Shown: positions 42,584-50,999, numbered from the stretch's first letter. The stretch: 64,000 nucleotides of DNA from CAYXLI01 sp964464925 (GCA_964464925.1 CAYXLI010000005.1:186001-250000); one strand, 5' to 3'. A program made the numbers and translations. The notes: generated by a model from the letters alone, not told the origin.

Positions 42584-43317
42584 AAGAACACTCGTTCCGC
42601 CGTCCCGCTCAGAATGTTACGCTTGTCCCCGTCTTTGATCCCGAGCGTGAAAATCTTCCCGATCTCCGTCTCCGCACTCTCCGGCAGGTCTGATCCGATC
42701 ATCAGACGCTCACTTCCAACATGCGCCATCACTTCCGTTATGTGATGCGGCATTAGGCTCGACAGTTCGAGAACGATATTCGGACAGAACGAAGCAGCCA
42801 CAATCGTGTCATGCACAAACATCCCGCCGCCGCAGTGCGCAATCACAATCGTCAGCTCGGGAAACTTGCGCGCCGGCATCATGCACAGGGACGGAAGCGA
42901 GAACGGCAGCCCTGCGCCCGTATGGCAGATCACCGTCATGCCATTCTCAAGCGCAGCCTCAAAGAAGAAGTCGCTCGCGTTCGACATCGGGTTTAACCCG
43001 TGATACTGCGGCTGCAGTTTCAGGGCACGGAAGCCAAACTGCTCTGCGCACCGCCGCACCTCCTCCCGAAACACGCCAGTGTACGGATCCACGCACGCTG
43101 CTCCGGTCAACCGCTCCGGATACTTCTTCACTGCATCGCCGATCAGATCGTGTTGTGTCCGAAAACTGTCGACGACGGGAAAAGGGATGACGACAGACCT
43201 GTCGATTCCGTGGCGGTCCATGTCGCGCAGCAAATCGCCGGCCGAATATCTCCTCCCGCTGTGCCGGGCCGCGCCTACATGCGTGTGCGTGTCGAAAACC
43301 CGGAACCCGTTCCTCAT
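42580..43317 (-). CDS. Amidohydrolase-2 family protein (COG2159-like)
   Basis: A 245-residue TIM-barrel hydrolase with metal ligands in FDTHTHVGAARH, ICHTGAGLPF, IAHCGGGMFVHD and GSDLPES. Related enzymes act as lactonases (fucono- or dicarboxylate lactones) or non-oxidative decarboxylases. I use ATG 43317, overlapping the upstream stop as ATGA; the annotated-looking longer frame has only antisense sequence of the neighbour. It is short for the family (many are about 280-330), lacking part of the C-terminus. No export signal. Substrate undetermined. Confidence 0.8.
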   Translation of the reverse strand: MRNGFRVFDTHTHVGAARHSGRRYSAGDLLRDMDRHGIDRSVVIPFPVVDSFRTQHDLIGDAVKKYPERLTGAACVDPYTGVFREEVRRCAEQFGFRALKLQPQYHGLNPMSNASDFFFEAALENGMTVICHTGAGLPFSLPSLCMMPARKFPELTIVIAHCGGGMFVHDTIVAASFCPNIVLELSSLMPHHITEVMAHVGSERLMIGSDLPESAETEIGKIFTLGIKDGDKRNILSGTAERVFL

Positions 43318-44327
43318 GACAACGCGGCTAGAACGGCGCTGGTCATTTCGGTCGTGCTCAGTGGCCCGCCCAGATCCGCCGTCCGATTCCTGCGGTCGGC
43401 GAGAACCGTCCTTACAGCGCGTTCGATCATTCCGCCCTTCGTACTCCCCAGCCACTCCAGCATCATCGCCGCGGACAGAATCGCCGCGATTGGGTTAGCG
43501 ATGCCCAGCCCTGCGATATCCGGCGCAGACCCATGAGACGGCTGGAATACCGCATACCGGTCGCCGATATCCGCTGAGGGCGCCATGCCCATCCCGCCCA
43601 CCAGCCCCGCCGCCAAATCGGACAGAATATCTCCAAACATGTTCTCCGTCACGATCACATCAAACCGCTCCGGCCGTTGCAATAAATAGAGCGTCATCGC
43701 GTCGACATAAACGCGGTCGCAACACACTTCACCGAACTCGAGTGCGATCTCGTCAAATACTCGGCGAAAGAACGCCATCGACGGCAGCACGTTCGCCTTG
43801 TCGACCAGCGTCAAATGGTTGCGCCTCTTCAAGGCTTGCTGAAACGCAGCCCGGATCACACGCGCGGCTCCCGAACGTGTTACCAGCAGCGTATCCTCCA
43901 CGCGATCCGCTTTCAAATCCACAGGCCGCAGACGAGACGCGAACAGCCCCTCCGTGCTCTCCCTTACCAGCATCAGGTCGATCCCGCCTGGATTCCGTAG
44001 TGGCGAGTCCTGTTCATGAAACAGATGGACCGGCCTTAGCCCGCAGTACAGATCCAGGCGCTCCCGCAAATCGAGTTGAGGAGTCATCTCGACTCCGCTC
44101 GGCCACCTCACGCCTGGCAACCCCATCGCACCCAGCAGAATTGCATCGAACTCCGGCAGCCGCTCGAAAACATGCGCCGGCAAGGGATCGCCGCTCTTCA
44201 GATACTCTCCGGCCCCGACCGAAAACTCTGCAAAGTCCAGGCTCGGTTCCACGGCCTGTAGGACCCGCACCGCCTCGTTGATCACTTCCGGTCCTATCCC
44301 GTCCCCCGGCAGCAGTGCGATCCTCAT
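43314..44327 (-). CDS. Isocitrate/isopropylmalate dehydrogenase family beta-decarboxylating dehydrogenase
   Basis: A 337-residue NAD(P)-dependent enzyme of the LeuB/TtuC type that oxidises a 2-hydroxy-3-carboxy acid and decarboxylates it. Marks: ALLPGDGIGPEVINEA at the start, the catalytic lysine in LVDKANVLPS, the metal-binding ENMFGDILSDLAAGL and SHGSAPDIAGLGIANPIA near the nucleotide site. It is not next to leuCD, so leucine biosynthesis is unlikely; tartrate, malate or another sugar-derived acid are options. It overlaps both neighbours by four bases. It produces NADH, so it does not recycle the cofactor of the BMC. Confidence 0.85.
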   Translation of the reverse strand: MRIALLPGDGIGPEVINEAVRVLQAVEPSLDFAEFSVGAGEYLKSGDPLPAHVFERLPEFDAILLGAMGLPGVRWPSGVEMTPQLDLRERLDLYCGLRPVHLFHEQDSPLRNPGGIDLMLVRESTEGLFASRLRPVDLKADRVEDTLLVTRSGAARVIRAAFQQALKRRNHLTLVDKANVLPSMAFFRRVFDEIALEFGEVCCDRVYVDAMTLYLLQRPERFDVIVTENMFGDILSDLAAGLVGGMGMAPSADIGDRYAVFQPSHGSAPDIAGLGIANPIAAILSAAMMLEWLGSTKGGMIERAVRTVLADRRNRTADLGGPLSTTEMTSAVLAALS

Positions 44328-45376
44328 GCGCCGGTCACCTTCTTAACGGCAGCGAAGAATTGCTTCTTTCTATCCGTATCGATTCCCCAGTTCACGGGCG
44401 GCGATTGGTATCCCTCCGGATCGAAGTAGCCCCAACTCGTGTAGAGATCGAGCGCTGCCATCATGTGATTGTCCGCTTCGTTGAAACGGAAGTGGTCATC
44501 TTCATTGATGACGACCGGCATTGGCTTGTAAGTAGGCAGGGCTCTGGACGTTTCGATCATCTTGCGTATCCGTAATGGGTCGTCCGGGCCATTGCCATGC
44601 AGCAGGATGAAGTCGGACGCTGCGGCTACGTTGGCCGTAGCGGGCCTGCCACCGCCGTAGCTGGTTCCAACCAGGAGGCGGTGCCCATCCTTCTGAATGC
44701 TCTTGGCGAGTTCGATCAATTCGTGGACGCGGCCGGGCTTGAGAATTGCGTGATCATACGATTGGACATCGCACTCGTTATCGATTTCGACCAAAACGTT
44801 GCGATAGCGTTTATCCAGGATCCAGTTGGTCGCATTAGTGACAGCGCGCTTTACGCCGGCCTCGTCCTTCACGTGCTGGTCCTGGCCGAAGTAGAAGTAC
44901 CCGAGGATGGCCACCATACCAAGTTCGTCGGCCCGGTCCAGGATTTTCGTGAGCCGGTCCATGTAGGGCTTACGGAGGTTGCCATCCGGATCGATGGCGG
45001 AGTTGATCCAGGGCTGTGCTTTCGAATAACCCTCAGGACTGCCGCCCTGCAAGTTAATCGTGAACGCCAGCACTCCGTACCGCCGCCACTGCGGCATTGC
45101 CGCAACGAACTCGCGTGTGTTGCGCTCGGGATCCCACTTCCCCGTGTCCTTATAGGCCCACCTGCCCCGCGTTTCCGGGTTCAGGTCGTCGAAGATGCCC
45201 TGTACCATGCGCGTGTTCATGAGCAAGCCTTCGATCTTCATACCCTTGTAGGTTTTTCCCGAGTATGTAGGCTCCGCGCCTATGTGGAATTGATCCCCGT
45301 GGATCGAAACCGCCGTCCGCCGAACGCGGGCAAGCGGCGCCGCTCCCGCCGCGGCCAGGAATGTCCTGCGTAGCAT
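44324..45376 (-). CDS. Exported TIM-barrel glycoside-hydrolase-like protein
   Basis: A 350-residue protein with an N-terminal export signal containing a twin arginine (MLRRTFLAAAGAAPLARV). The core alternates strands and helices, with EIDNECDVQS resembling the Asn-Glu acid/base strand of GH5-type glycosidases and PVVINEDDHFRF resembling the nucleophile strand. DUF4434- or GH5-like identity is suggested, not proven. It is the only exported product in the BMC operon and could release a deoxy-sugar from a glycan. It starts 7 bases after the DeoR gene and overlaps the next gene by four bases. Confidence 0.62.
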   Translation of the reverse strand: MLRRTFLAAAGAAPLARVRRTAVSIHGDQFHIGAEPTYSGKTYKGMKIEGLLMNTRMVQGIFDDLNPETRGRWAYKDTGKWDPERNTREFVAAMPQWRRYGVLAFTINLQGGSPEGYSKAQPWINSAIDPDGNLRKPYMDRLTKILDRADELGMVAILGYFYFGQDQHVKDEAGVKRAVTNATNWILDKRYRNVLVEIDNECDVQSYDHAILKPGRVHELIELAKSIQKDGHRLLVGTSYGGGRPATANVAAASDFILLHGNGPDDPLRIRKMIETSRALPTYKPMPVVINEDDHFRFNEADNHMMAALDLYTSWGYFDPEGYQSPPVNWGIDTDRKKQFFAAVKKVTGA

Positions 45377-45383
45377 TACCCCG

Positions 45384-46139
45384 CTAGGCTATCAGTAATT
45401 CAACGCCGTTGGCCTTCAGTATCTCCGCGTATTTCCCCGGAAGGCCCGCATCGGATACCACCACATCAGCCATATCGAGCGGCGCAAGTTGAATCACGGA
45501 GCCCTGCCCGAACTTGCTGCGATCCGCAACGATGATCACCTTGCGAGCCGCCTCGATCATCTTCTGCTCCGGGCCAACCACCAACGTGTTGCTGTTGCTG
45601 AATCCCGCTTCCGTAATCCCAGCTATCCCCATGACGAGCACATCCGCGCTGACGCTGCTCAGCGTGCGCTCGCAGATCGGCCCAAGCAGCGCCCGCACCC
45701 TCGGATACAAATAGCCGCCCGTCAAGGTGACTTCTACGTCGCGCGCATCGCTGAGGATATCCGCAATCGGCAGCGAGTTCGTGATCACGTGTAAGGAGCG
45801 GTTCACCAATGCACGCGCCACTTCGGCCACAGTGGAGCCCCCATCCAGCAAGACCGTCTGCCCGTCACGCAGCAGTCCAGCCGTAACCGCCGCAATCCGC
45901 CGTTTCTCGGCAACCATGTGCTCGCTCTGAAATGCGAAGTCCATTGTGTGCTCGCGCGGTTGCAGTGCCATCGCACCGCCATACACGCGCTTCAGGACAC
46001 CTTCGTTTTCAAGCGAAGTGAGATCTCGCCGGATTGTAGATTCGGACGCGTCCAGCCGTTTGCACAATGATTCCAGATCGAGGAACTCCTCGCTGTCGAG
46101 CCACTCGCGAATCTTGCGCTGCCGGACGGCCCCGTTCAC
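45384..46139 (-). CDS. DeoR-family transcriptional regulator of the BMC operon
   Basis: A 251-residue repressor-type protein. The N-terminal winged helix (1-57) has RQRKIREWLDSEEF, SLCKRLDASESTIRRDLTSL and LKRVYGGAM; the sugar-phosphate sensor domain has DGGSTVAEVARALV, ITNSLPIADIL, GGYLYPRVRALLGP, VMGIAGITEAGFSN and AARKVIIVADRSKF. The start is GTG 46139, which overlaps the aldolase stop (GTGA). Family members respond to phosphorylated sugars; the likely inducer would be the aldolase substrate. Its candidate operators are the direct repeats at 52142-52210. Confidence 0.92.
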   Translation of the reverse strand: MNGAVRQRKIREWLDSEEFLDLESLCKRLDASESTIRRDLTSLENEGVLKRVYGGAMALQPREHTMDFAFQSEHMVAEKRRIAAVTAGLLRDGQTVLLDGGSTVAEVARALVNRSLHVITNSLPIADILSDARDVEVTLTGGYLYPRVRALLGPICERTLSSVSADVLVMGIAGITEAGFSNSNTLVVGPEQKMIEAARKVIIVADRSKFGQGSVIQLAPLDMADVVVSDAGLPGKYAEILKANGVELLIA

Positions 46140-47164
46140 TTTTTGTTGAGAGCAGCCATCACAGCATCGGTCACTTGCTTTACGATGGCATCGATATCCT
46201 CCGCGCTTACCGCGCCCGACCCAGGCGCGGGCGGAATCGCGATCGCCCCGGCGGGTTCCGGAAGATCGCATAGCTGGCACTCTTGCAGGCCATGCCGGGC
46301 GTCCGGCAGGCCAAGCCTCTGTTTGATGTTCAGCAGGTCGGTCGTCTTGTCCGGCGGAATGAACGTAATCGGCGAATTGAGCTGGCTGGCAATCAGCAGT
46401 GTCTGGCAATAGGTCTCCAACACCTCTGCATACCACTCGGCGTGCGTGACCGTGTCGCCCCAGCAAACGATTCCATGATTCGCAAGCAATACCGTATTGT
46501 GTTTCCTCACGAACGGGATCACGGTCTCGGCAAACTTCTTCGTTCCCGGCGTTTCGTACGGGGAAACAGCAACGCGCCCCACAAAGACTTCGAACTCCGG
46601 GATGATGCAAGTCGGCGGAACACGCCCGGTGATGGCGTATGCCGTCGCGTGCGGAGGATGGCAGTGCACTACAGCCTTCGCTTCCGGCACTTCTTTATAG
46701 ATCTCCAGATGCATCAGGATTTCACTCGTCCGGGGCCGCCCGCCCGCGAGTTGCTTGCCGTCCAGATCCACCAACGACATGTCCTCGGGCTTGAGATCGG
46801 CCTTGCTCACCAAAGTCGGCGTGCAGATCACCGCGTCTTCCGCGATGCGATAGGAAATATTTCCGCCATTCCCGTCCACGTACGCGCGCTGCCACAACTT
46901 CTTGCCCACGGCGCAGATCTCGTTCTTGATCTTCTCGGCTTCAGGCGAATTCAGAATCGCGTCCCATTTGGTCTTTTGTGGGGAACCGGGCGCGGCCGCA
47001 GCCGAAGTAGTGATCTCGATGCCGCGGCTGGTCGCAAGATCGCGCGCCGAAGGCGTCAGCAGAGCCCCCGGACGCACTAGAAGACTCTTTGCTCCGGCTT
47101 TTCCCGCTGCTTCAACGTCCTGTGCCGCGATCACTTTGAACTCCGTCAGATCGTAACTGTTCAT
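46136..47164 (-). CDS. Class II aldolase (fuculose/rhamnulose-1-phosphate type) with BMC targeting extensions
   Basis: A 342-residue zinc aldolase. The central domain (about 65-290) has GNGGNISYR, the zinc histidines in VVHCHPPHATA and LLANHGIVCWG, and GRPRTSEILMHLEIYK. Such enzymes split L-fuculose-1-phosphate or L-rhamnulose-1-phosphate to DHAP and L-lactaldehyde. It has two additions: an N-terminal 55-residue segment with a VRPGALLTPSARDLATSRGI motif, and a C-terminal linker rich in Pro/Gly leading to an amphipathic helix (DIDAIVKQVTDAVMAAL) of the encapsulation-peptide type. It overlaps BMC-P and DeoR genes by four bases each. This is the signature enzyme that defines the compartment's substrate. 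Confidence 0.92.
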   Translation of the reverse strand: MNSYDLTEFKVIAAQDVEAAGKAGAKSLLVRPGALLTPSARDLATSRGIEITTSAAAAPGSPQKTKWDAILNSPEAEKIKNEICAVGKKLWQRAYVDGNGGNISYRIAEDAVICTPTLVSKADLKPEDMSLVDLDGKQLAGGRPRTSEILMHLEIYKEVPEAKAVVHCHPPHATAYAITGRVPPTCIIPEFEVFVGRVAVSPYETPGTKKFAETVIPFVRKHNTVLLANHGIVCWGDTVTHAEWYAEVLETYCQTLLIASQLNSPITFIPPDKTTDLLNIKQRLGLPDARHGLQECQLCDLPEPAGAIAIPPAPGSGAVSAEDIDAIVKQVTDAVMAALNKK

Positions 47165-47463
47165 GACTTTCCTCGAGGCGGATGGTAATCGATGTTCTCC
47201 ACGATGAGCGCGCAATAGGCATCCACCGGAGCCACTCCGGGAGAAAACGGATTCGCCGCTTCGCGCCCTTCCACAAATCCGACGATCTGGCCTTCCTTGG
47301 GGGCCAGATGATCGGCCGCTACCAGAGTTTTACCGCCGCCCGCAGTCGGGTCATCCGCCAGACTCGCCGCCGTGATTGGCTCAATCAGCAGCAGCCTCGT
47401 TCCTTTCAGTTCCGGCAGGCAGAGATTCAGCACCACGTGGCCGCGCACCACTCCGATCCTCAT
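47161..47463 (-). CDS. BMC vertex protein (EutN/CcmL, BMC-P)
   Basis: A 100-residue pentamer-forming shell protein that caps the vertices of the compartment. Family signs: MRIGVVRGHVVLNLCLPELKG, LLLIEP, LVAADHLAPKEGQIVGFVEG and a closing VDAYCALIVENID strand. This copy has a central insertion (ASLADDPTAGGG) and the sequence is the most divergent of three in the operon. It overlaps the neighbouring BMC-P and the aldolase gene by four bases (ATGA). Confidence 0.92.
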   Translation of the reverse strand: MRIGVVRGHVVLNLCLPELKGTRLLLIEPITAASLADDPTAGGGKTLVAADHLAPKEGQIVGFVEGREAANPFSPGVAPVDAYCALIVENIDYHPPRGKS

Positions 47464-47732
47464 ACGGCCTTCCCTCCTACCTGATCCACAATCCCGACCA
47501 CCACCAGACGCGCCGGAATCGTGTTGCCGCGAGCCTTCCGTAAAATGTCGCCATCGGTTGAGACCAGAACAATACAGCCCCTCCGCGCGCCGGCATTGTC
47601 CACCATCAGGATCGGCTCCCCAATCTCAGCCCCTTCCGCATCGAGCCGCTGTCCGATCAGGAAGCGGGCGTTCTCGAGCGTAGGATGCTTCACCGTCGAG
47701 GTCATGGTTCCGTCAATGCGTGCCAGAAACAT
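47460..47732 (-). CDS. BMC vertex protein (EutN/CcmL, BMC-P)
   Basis: A 90-residue vertex protein: MFLARIDGTMTSTVKHPTLE, FLIGQRLDAEG, ILMVDNAGARRGCIVLVSTDG and ARLVVVGIVDQV. A cysteine lies in the RRGC turn. It has an aldehyde-dehydrogenase gene three bases upstream and another BMC-P gene overlapping downstream. Three different vertex proteins in one operon imply that they are not redundant, perhaps mixing at vertices. Confidence 0.93.
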   Translation of the reverse strand: MFLARIDGTMTSTVKHPTLENARFLIGQRLDAEGAEIGEPILMVDNAGARRGCIVLVSTDGDILRKARGNTIPARLVVVGIVDQVGGKAV

Positions 47733-47735
47733 GTC

Positions 47736-49175
47736 TCAAATAACCCGCATCGCCCCTGCGCCGAGCGTAACTTGCCGTTCGCGAGTGAACGTCAGCGGAG
47801 TCGTCACGCCCTCACCCGTCGGCGTAGCAATGCTGAAGCTCAGATAGCCGGCGCCTTCCGCTCCAAGTGAAGCTGTGCAAGGTGCGTTGTGCACCAGCAG
47901 CGTCGTGTTCATTAGCCGCGCCATCTTCGTTACGTTTTCGATGTTGCGTGAATGGATAATCGCGGTGTGCCGGTAGTTGTGCTCGGCTTTCAAGGACGCC
48001 TGAATTGCCGCATCCACGTTGGGCACTCGCACCACGGGAACGAAGGGCATCATCTGCTCCTCTTGCACGAACGGATGATCCTCGCCGGTCTCCCCAAATA
48101 GCAGCTCGGTATCCCCAGGCACCCGTACCCCCGCCGCGGCAGCCAGCTTCGAGACATCTTTACCGATGAGTTCCCGCTTCAAGTGCGCATGCCCGCAGCC
48201 CTTGCCATCTTTGTCGAAACGAAACGCCGCGTCGGTCAGCCGTTCGATCGCCGCCTGATCTAACTCAACCGCGCCTGCCCGCTTCATCGCCGCTTTAAAG
48301 GCGTCGGCGACCGATGCCACCACAAAAATTTCTTTCTCGCCGATGCAGAGCAGATTGTTGTCAAATCCGCCCCCCTTGATGATCGCGATGGCTGCCTGAT
48401 CCAGATCCGCCGTCTCATCCACAACAACTGGCGGATTGCCCGGCCCTGCGGCGATCACCCGCTTGCCCGACTTTGCCGCGGCCCGCACCACAGCCGGACC
48501 ACCCGTCACGCACAACAGAGCCACATCCGGATGGTGGAAGATTTCTTCCGCCGTCTTGATGCTGGGCTCTTGCAGCGTCACCATAGCATTCTCGATGCCA
48601 AGCTCGCGCCGAATCTCCCGATTGAAAAGTTGGAGCGCGTGCGCCGCACACTTCGCACCCGCCGGATGCGGACTGAAAATAGCCGTGTTCCCTGCCGCCA
48701 GTACGTTGATTGCGTTGCTCGCCATCGTCGGTACCGAGTGCGTAGCCGGCAGCACCATCCCGATCACGCCCCATGGCGCGCGCTCAATCAGGCAGAGCCC
48801 TGTCTTGTCGGTCCGGGCGTCGGAGCGCATCGCCTCCACGCCCAGCACGTACTTCACGATCTCGAGTTTCTGAATTTTGTGGTCGAGACGGCCTAGACCT
48901 GTCTCTTCCAGTTCCATCTTCGCGAGTTCCTGTTTCCGCTCTTCGCAGATTCGGCGGATGATTGAGATCATCCGGCCACGGTCCTCGTAACTGAGCTCGG
49001 CAACCCGCTGCTGCGCCCGGGCCGCCGCCTGCACGGCTTCGTTGACGGTTGCGAATACTCCATCCGTCCCAGCCGGTGAACCGACAGGCTGCGGATTTGC
49101 AGCCAAATGAGCCCGCAGCTTCGCGATCACTTCCCCTGCGATCTCGGCAATGATCTGGTCGCGGTCTTGCATCAC
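47736..49175 (-). CDS. CoA-acylating aldehyde dehydrogenase (PduP/EutE type) with encapsulation peptide
   Basis: A 479-residue NAD- and CoA-dependent enzyme expected to oxidise lactaldehyde to lactyl-CoA inside the shell. The first 25 residues form an amphipathic helix (DQIIAEIAGEVIAKLRAHL) plus a Pro/Gly linker, as in PduP encapsulation peptides. The enzyme core has NAINVLAAGNTAIFSPHP, the glycine-rich VTGGPAVVRAAAKSGKRVIAAG and the catalytic cysteine in NNLLCIGEKEIFVV. It is flanked by shell genes and overlaps the upstream BMC-P gene by four bases. Confidence 0.94.
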   Translation of the reverse strand: MMQDRDQIIAEIAGEVIAKLRAHLAANPQPVGSPAGTDGVFATVNEAVQAAARAQQRVAELSYEDRGRMISIIRRICEERKQELAKMELEETGLGRLDHKIQKLEIVKYVLGVEAMRSDARTDKTGLCLIERAPWGVIGMVLPATHSVPTMASNAINVLAAGNTAIFSPHPAGAKCAAHALQLFNREIRRELGIENAMVTLQEPSIKTAEEIFHHPDVALLCVTGGPAVVRAAAKSGKRVIAAGPGNPPVVVDETADLDQAAIAIIKGGGFDNNLLCIGEKEIFVVASVADAFKAAMKRAGAVELDQAAIERLTDAAFRFDKDGKGCGHAHLKRELIGKDVSKLAAAAGVRVPGDTELLFGETGEDHPFVQEEQMMPFVPVVRVPNVDAAIQASLKAEHNYRHTAIIHSRNIENVTKMARLMNTTLLVHNAPCTASLGAEGAGYLSFSIATPTGEGVTTPLTFTRERQVTLGAGAMRVI

Positions 49176-49468
49176 GGTTTCTCTACCCTTTGTCCTTGCA
49201 CTTCAACCGTGTCCACTATGCCGACAATGACAGCGTCCACGGGAGCGCCCTTTGTTCCGGCCGTGAGCCGGGCGGAGCTACCCTGTGTAAACAGAACGCA
49301 CTCGCCTTCTCCGGCTCCCAAGGTGTCTACAGCCACTACGGAGCTTCCCGACGGCACCAGCTCCCGGTCACGGTTGATGTACGGCTGAATCAACAGCAGC
49401 TTCATACCTTCAAACTCCGGGCTTTTCTGGGTCGATACGACGTGGCCGATCACCTTTGCCAGAAACAT
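49172..49468 (-). CDS. BMC vertex protein (EutN/CcmL, BMC-P)
   Basis: A 98-residue vertex protein closest to canonical EutN/CcmL: MFLAKVIGHVVSTQKSPEFEG, LLLIQPY, VVAVDTLGAGEGECVLFTQGSSAR and VDAVIVGIVDTVEV. It is 7 bases after the BMC-H gene and overlaps the aldehyde dehydrogenase gene. Confidence 0.95.
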   Translation of the reverse strand: MFLAKVIGHVVSTQKSPEFEGMKLLLIQPYINRDRELVPSGSSVVAVDTLGAGEGECVLFTQGSSARLTAGTKGAPVDAVIVGIVDTVEVQGQRVEKP

Positions 49469-49475
49469 CGCTGAA

Positions 49476-49745
49476 CTACTTCGGCAGGATCGTCGCGAGA
49501 TCGTCGTGCGGGCGCGGGATTACGTGCACGCTGACTACTTCTCCGATCGACCGGGCAGCAGCCGCGCCGGCATCCACCGCCGCTTTGACACTGGCGACAT
49601 CGCCTTCCACAAAGGTCGTGCAAAGCGCGCTGCCCACCTTCTTCCAACCTTTGAATTCGACACGCGCCGCCTTCAGCATCGCGTCCGTCCCGTACACAAG
49701 CGGCACCAGGCCCTTGGTCTCCAGCATTCCAATCGCTGTCATCAT
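49476..49745 (-). CDS. BMC shell hexamer protein (BMC-H)
   Basis: An 89-residue single-domain shell protein that tiles the compartment facets: AIGMLETKGLVPLVYGTDAM, KVGSALCTTFVEGDVASVKA, AVDAGAAAARSIGEVVSVHV and IPRPHD. The pore loop is GSA rather than the GSG of PduA, with a cysteine two residues on (GSALC), which would change pore width or chemistry. Only one BMC-H gene is in the operon. It lies 13 bases after BMC-T. Confidence 0.96.
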   Translation of the reverse strand: MMTAIGMLETKGLVPLVYGTDAMLKAARVEFKGWKKVGSALCTTFVEGDVASVKAAVDAGAAAARSIGEVVSVHVIPRPHDDLATILPK

Positions 49746-49758
49746 GTTCGTTTGTCTC

Positions 49759-50331
49759 CTACTTGAGCATTCCTTCGATCAGTCCTTCGTGCGGGCGCGG
49801 GATGATGTGGGAGGAAACCAATTCGCCGATCCTCCGTGCCGCCGCCGCACCGGCGTCCACCGAAGCACGCACGCTGCCGACGTCCCCGCGCACGATCGTA
49901 GTCACAAAGCCGCCACCAATCTCCACTTCTTTGATCAACTGCACGCCGGCCGCTTTGACCATCGCGTCACTGCCCTCGATCACGCCGACCAGACCCTTAG
50001 TCTCGATCAGTCCGATCGCCGGGCCGGTGCCCAATCCCTCATCCTTCCCATTGCCCTTCTTTGCTTGATGAAGGAACAACTCCAGGCCGTCGTGCGGGCG
50101 CGGAATGACTTGCACGCTGATCACTTCGCCGATGCGGGTTGCGGCCGCGGCCCCTGCGTCCGTAGCTGCCTTCACCGCTGCCACGTCGCCTTCCACGAAG
50201 GAGGTCACAAGGCCACTGCCCACCGGCGTCCAGCCGCTGAACGTGACGTTTGCCGCCTTCAACATGGCATCGGTCGCTTCAAACAACGCGACCAAGCCTT
50301 TCGTCTCGATCATTCCCAGAGCTTGTCTCAT
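49759..50331 (-). CDS. BMC shell trimer protein (tandem domains, BMC-T)
   Basis: A 190-residue protein made of two BMC domains (1-88 and about 103-185): ALGMIETKGLVALFEATDAM and then AIGLIETKGLVGVIEGSDAM, each closing with IPRPH(D/E)GL. The linker is Gly/Lys-rich. The two pore loops are VGSGLVTS and IGGGFVTT; neither has the cysteine of PduT, so an iron-sulfur pore is not expected. Start ATG 50331 gives the domain edge; the longer frame adds unrelated residues. Trimers act as pseudo-hexamers in facets and may conduct larger metabolites. Confidence 0.94.
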   Translation of the reverse strand: MRQALGMIETKGLVALFEATDAMLKAANVTFSGWTPVGSGLVTSFVEGDVAAVKAATDAGAAAATRIGEVISVQVIPRPHDGLELFLHQAKKGNGKDEGLGTGPAIGLIETKGLVGVIEGSDAMVKAAGVQLIKEVEIGGGFVTTIVRGDVGSVRASVDAGAAAARRIGELVSSHIIPRPHEGLIEGMLK

Positions 50332-50345
50332 GTCTCGCTTTCTCT

Positions 50346-50999
50346 CTACTTGAACAGTTCGAATTCTTTGGCCATGTGGAGGCCGCATGCGTTCGCCTCG
50401 TCGGTGTCCATATGTACGTTCAGGCGCACCGTTGGATCCACCCGGACGTGAACCCGGTTGAACGTCACTCCCGCCTCGCCGCCGACACGCAGTTTCATAA
50501 CGTCCCGGTGCTTCACGCCGTAGTAAGCCGCTTCCGCCGGATTCATATGTACGTGAATCGCGGCCCGAATCACGCCCTCTTTCAGTTCCACCATCCCCTT
50601 CGGACCCATGATGAAGCAGCCGGCAGACCCGTCTATGTCCCCCGAGATCCGCACAGGAACGTTCTCCAGGCCGAGGCTGATCGCGTCCGTAAATGCCAGT
50701 TCTACTTGCGATCGCTCCCGAATTGGCCCCAGAATTCGCAGGTTCGAAATCAGCCGGCTGCGCGGGCCGATCAGCGTCACCGTCTCCTTCGCGGCATAGT
50801 TCCCCGCCTGGTATAGCGGACGCTCGATCGTCAGTTCGTAGCCGGAACCGAAGAGCGTATCGAGATCTTGCCGGCTTACGTGCATATGCCGCGCCGAGGC
50901 GTGTACGGCCAGCGCCGGAGCGGGGCCGCGGCCGCCGGCGGTGAGCCGTTCGACGACGACTTTGCGGACAATTTGCTCAACTTCGTTGCGGCTGATCAT
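50346..50999 (-). CDS. pduL: Phosphotransacylase PduL with N-terminal encapsulation peptide
   Basis: A 217-residue zinc enzyme moving an acyl group from CoA to phosphate, recycling CoA inside the compartment. Residues 2-19 (ISRNEVEQIVRKVVVERL) form an amphipathic helix followed by a Gly/Pro linker (TAGGRGPAPA). The two-metal site is marked by HASARHMHVS and AIHVHMNPAEA; later VHVRVDPTVRLNVHMDTDEA is family-typical. ATG 50999 is chosen since it begins the targeting helix. It is second in the operon, 7 bases after the kinase gene. Confidence 0.95.
   Translation of the reverse strand: MISRNEVEQIVRKVVVERLTAGGRGPAPALAVHASARHMHVSRQDLDTLFGSGYELTIERPLYQAGNYAAKETVTLIGPRSRLISNLRILGPIRERSQVELAFTDAISLGLENVPVRISGDIDGSAGCFIMGPKGMVELKEGVIRAAIHVHMNPAEAAYYGVKHRDVMKLRVGGEAGVTFNRVHVRVDPTVRLNVHMDTDEANACGLHMAKEFELFK

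Noticed and set aside
41711..42745. 344-codon open frame on the plus strand
   Set aside because: Antisense to the Gfo/Idh/MocA gene and its neighbour, which have clear family motifs.
43314..44327. LeuB of leucine biosynthesis
   Set aside because: No leuA/leuCD neighbours and it is embedded in a sugar-catabolic operon; family membership alone does not fix the substrate.
49759..50331. BMC-T as a PduT-type iron-sulfur shell protein
   Set aside because: Neither pore loop contains cysteine (VGSGLVTS and IGGGFVTT).
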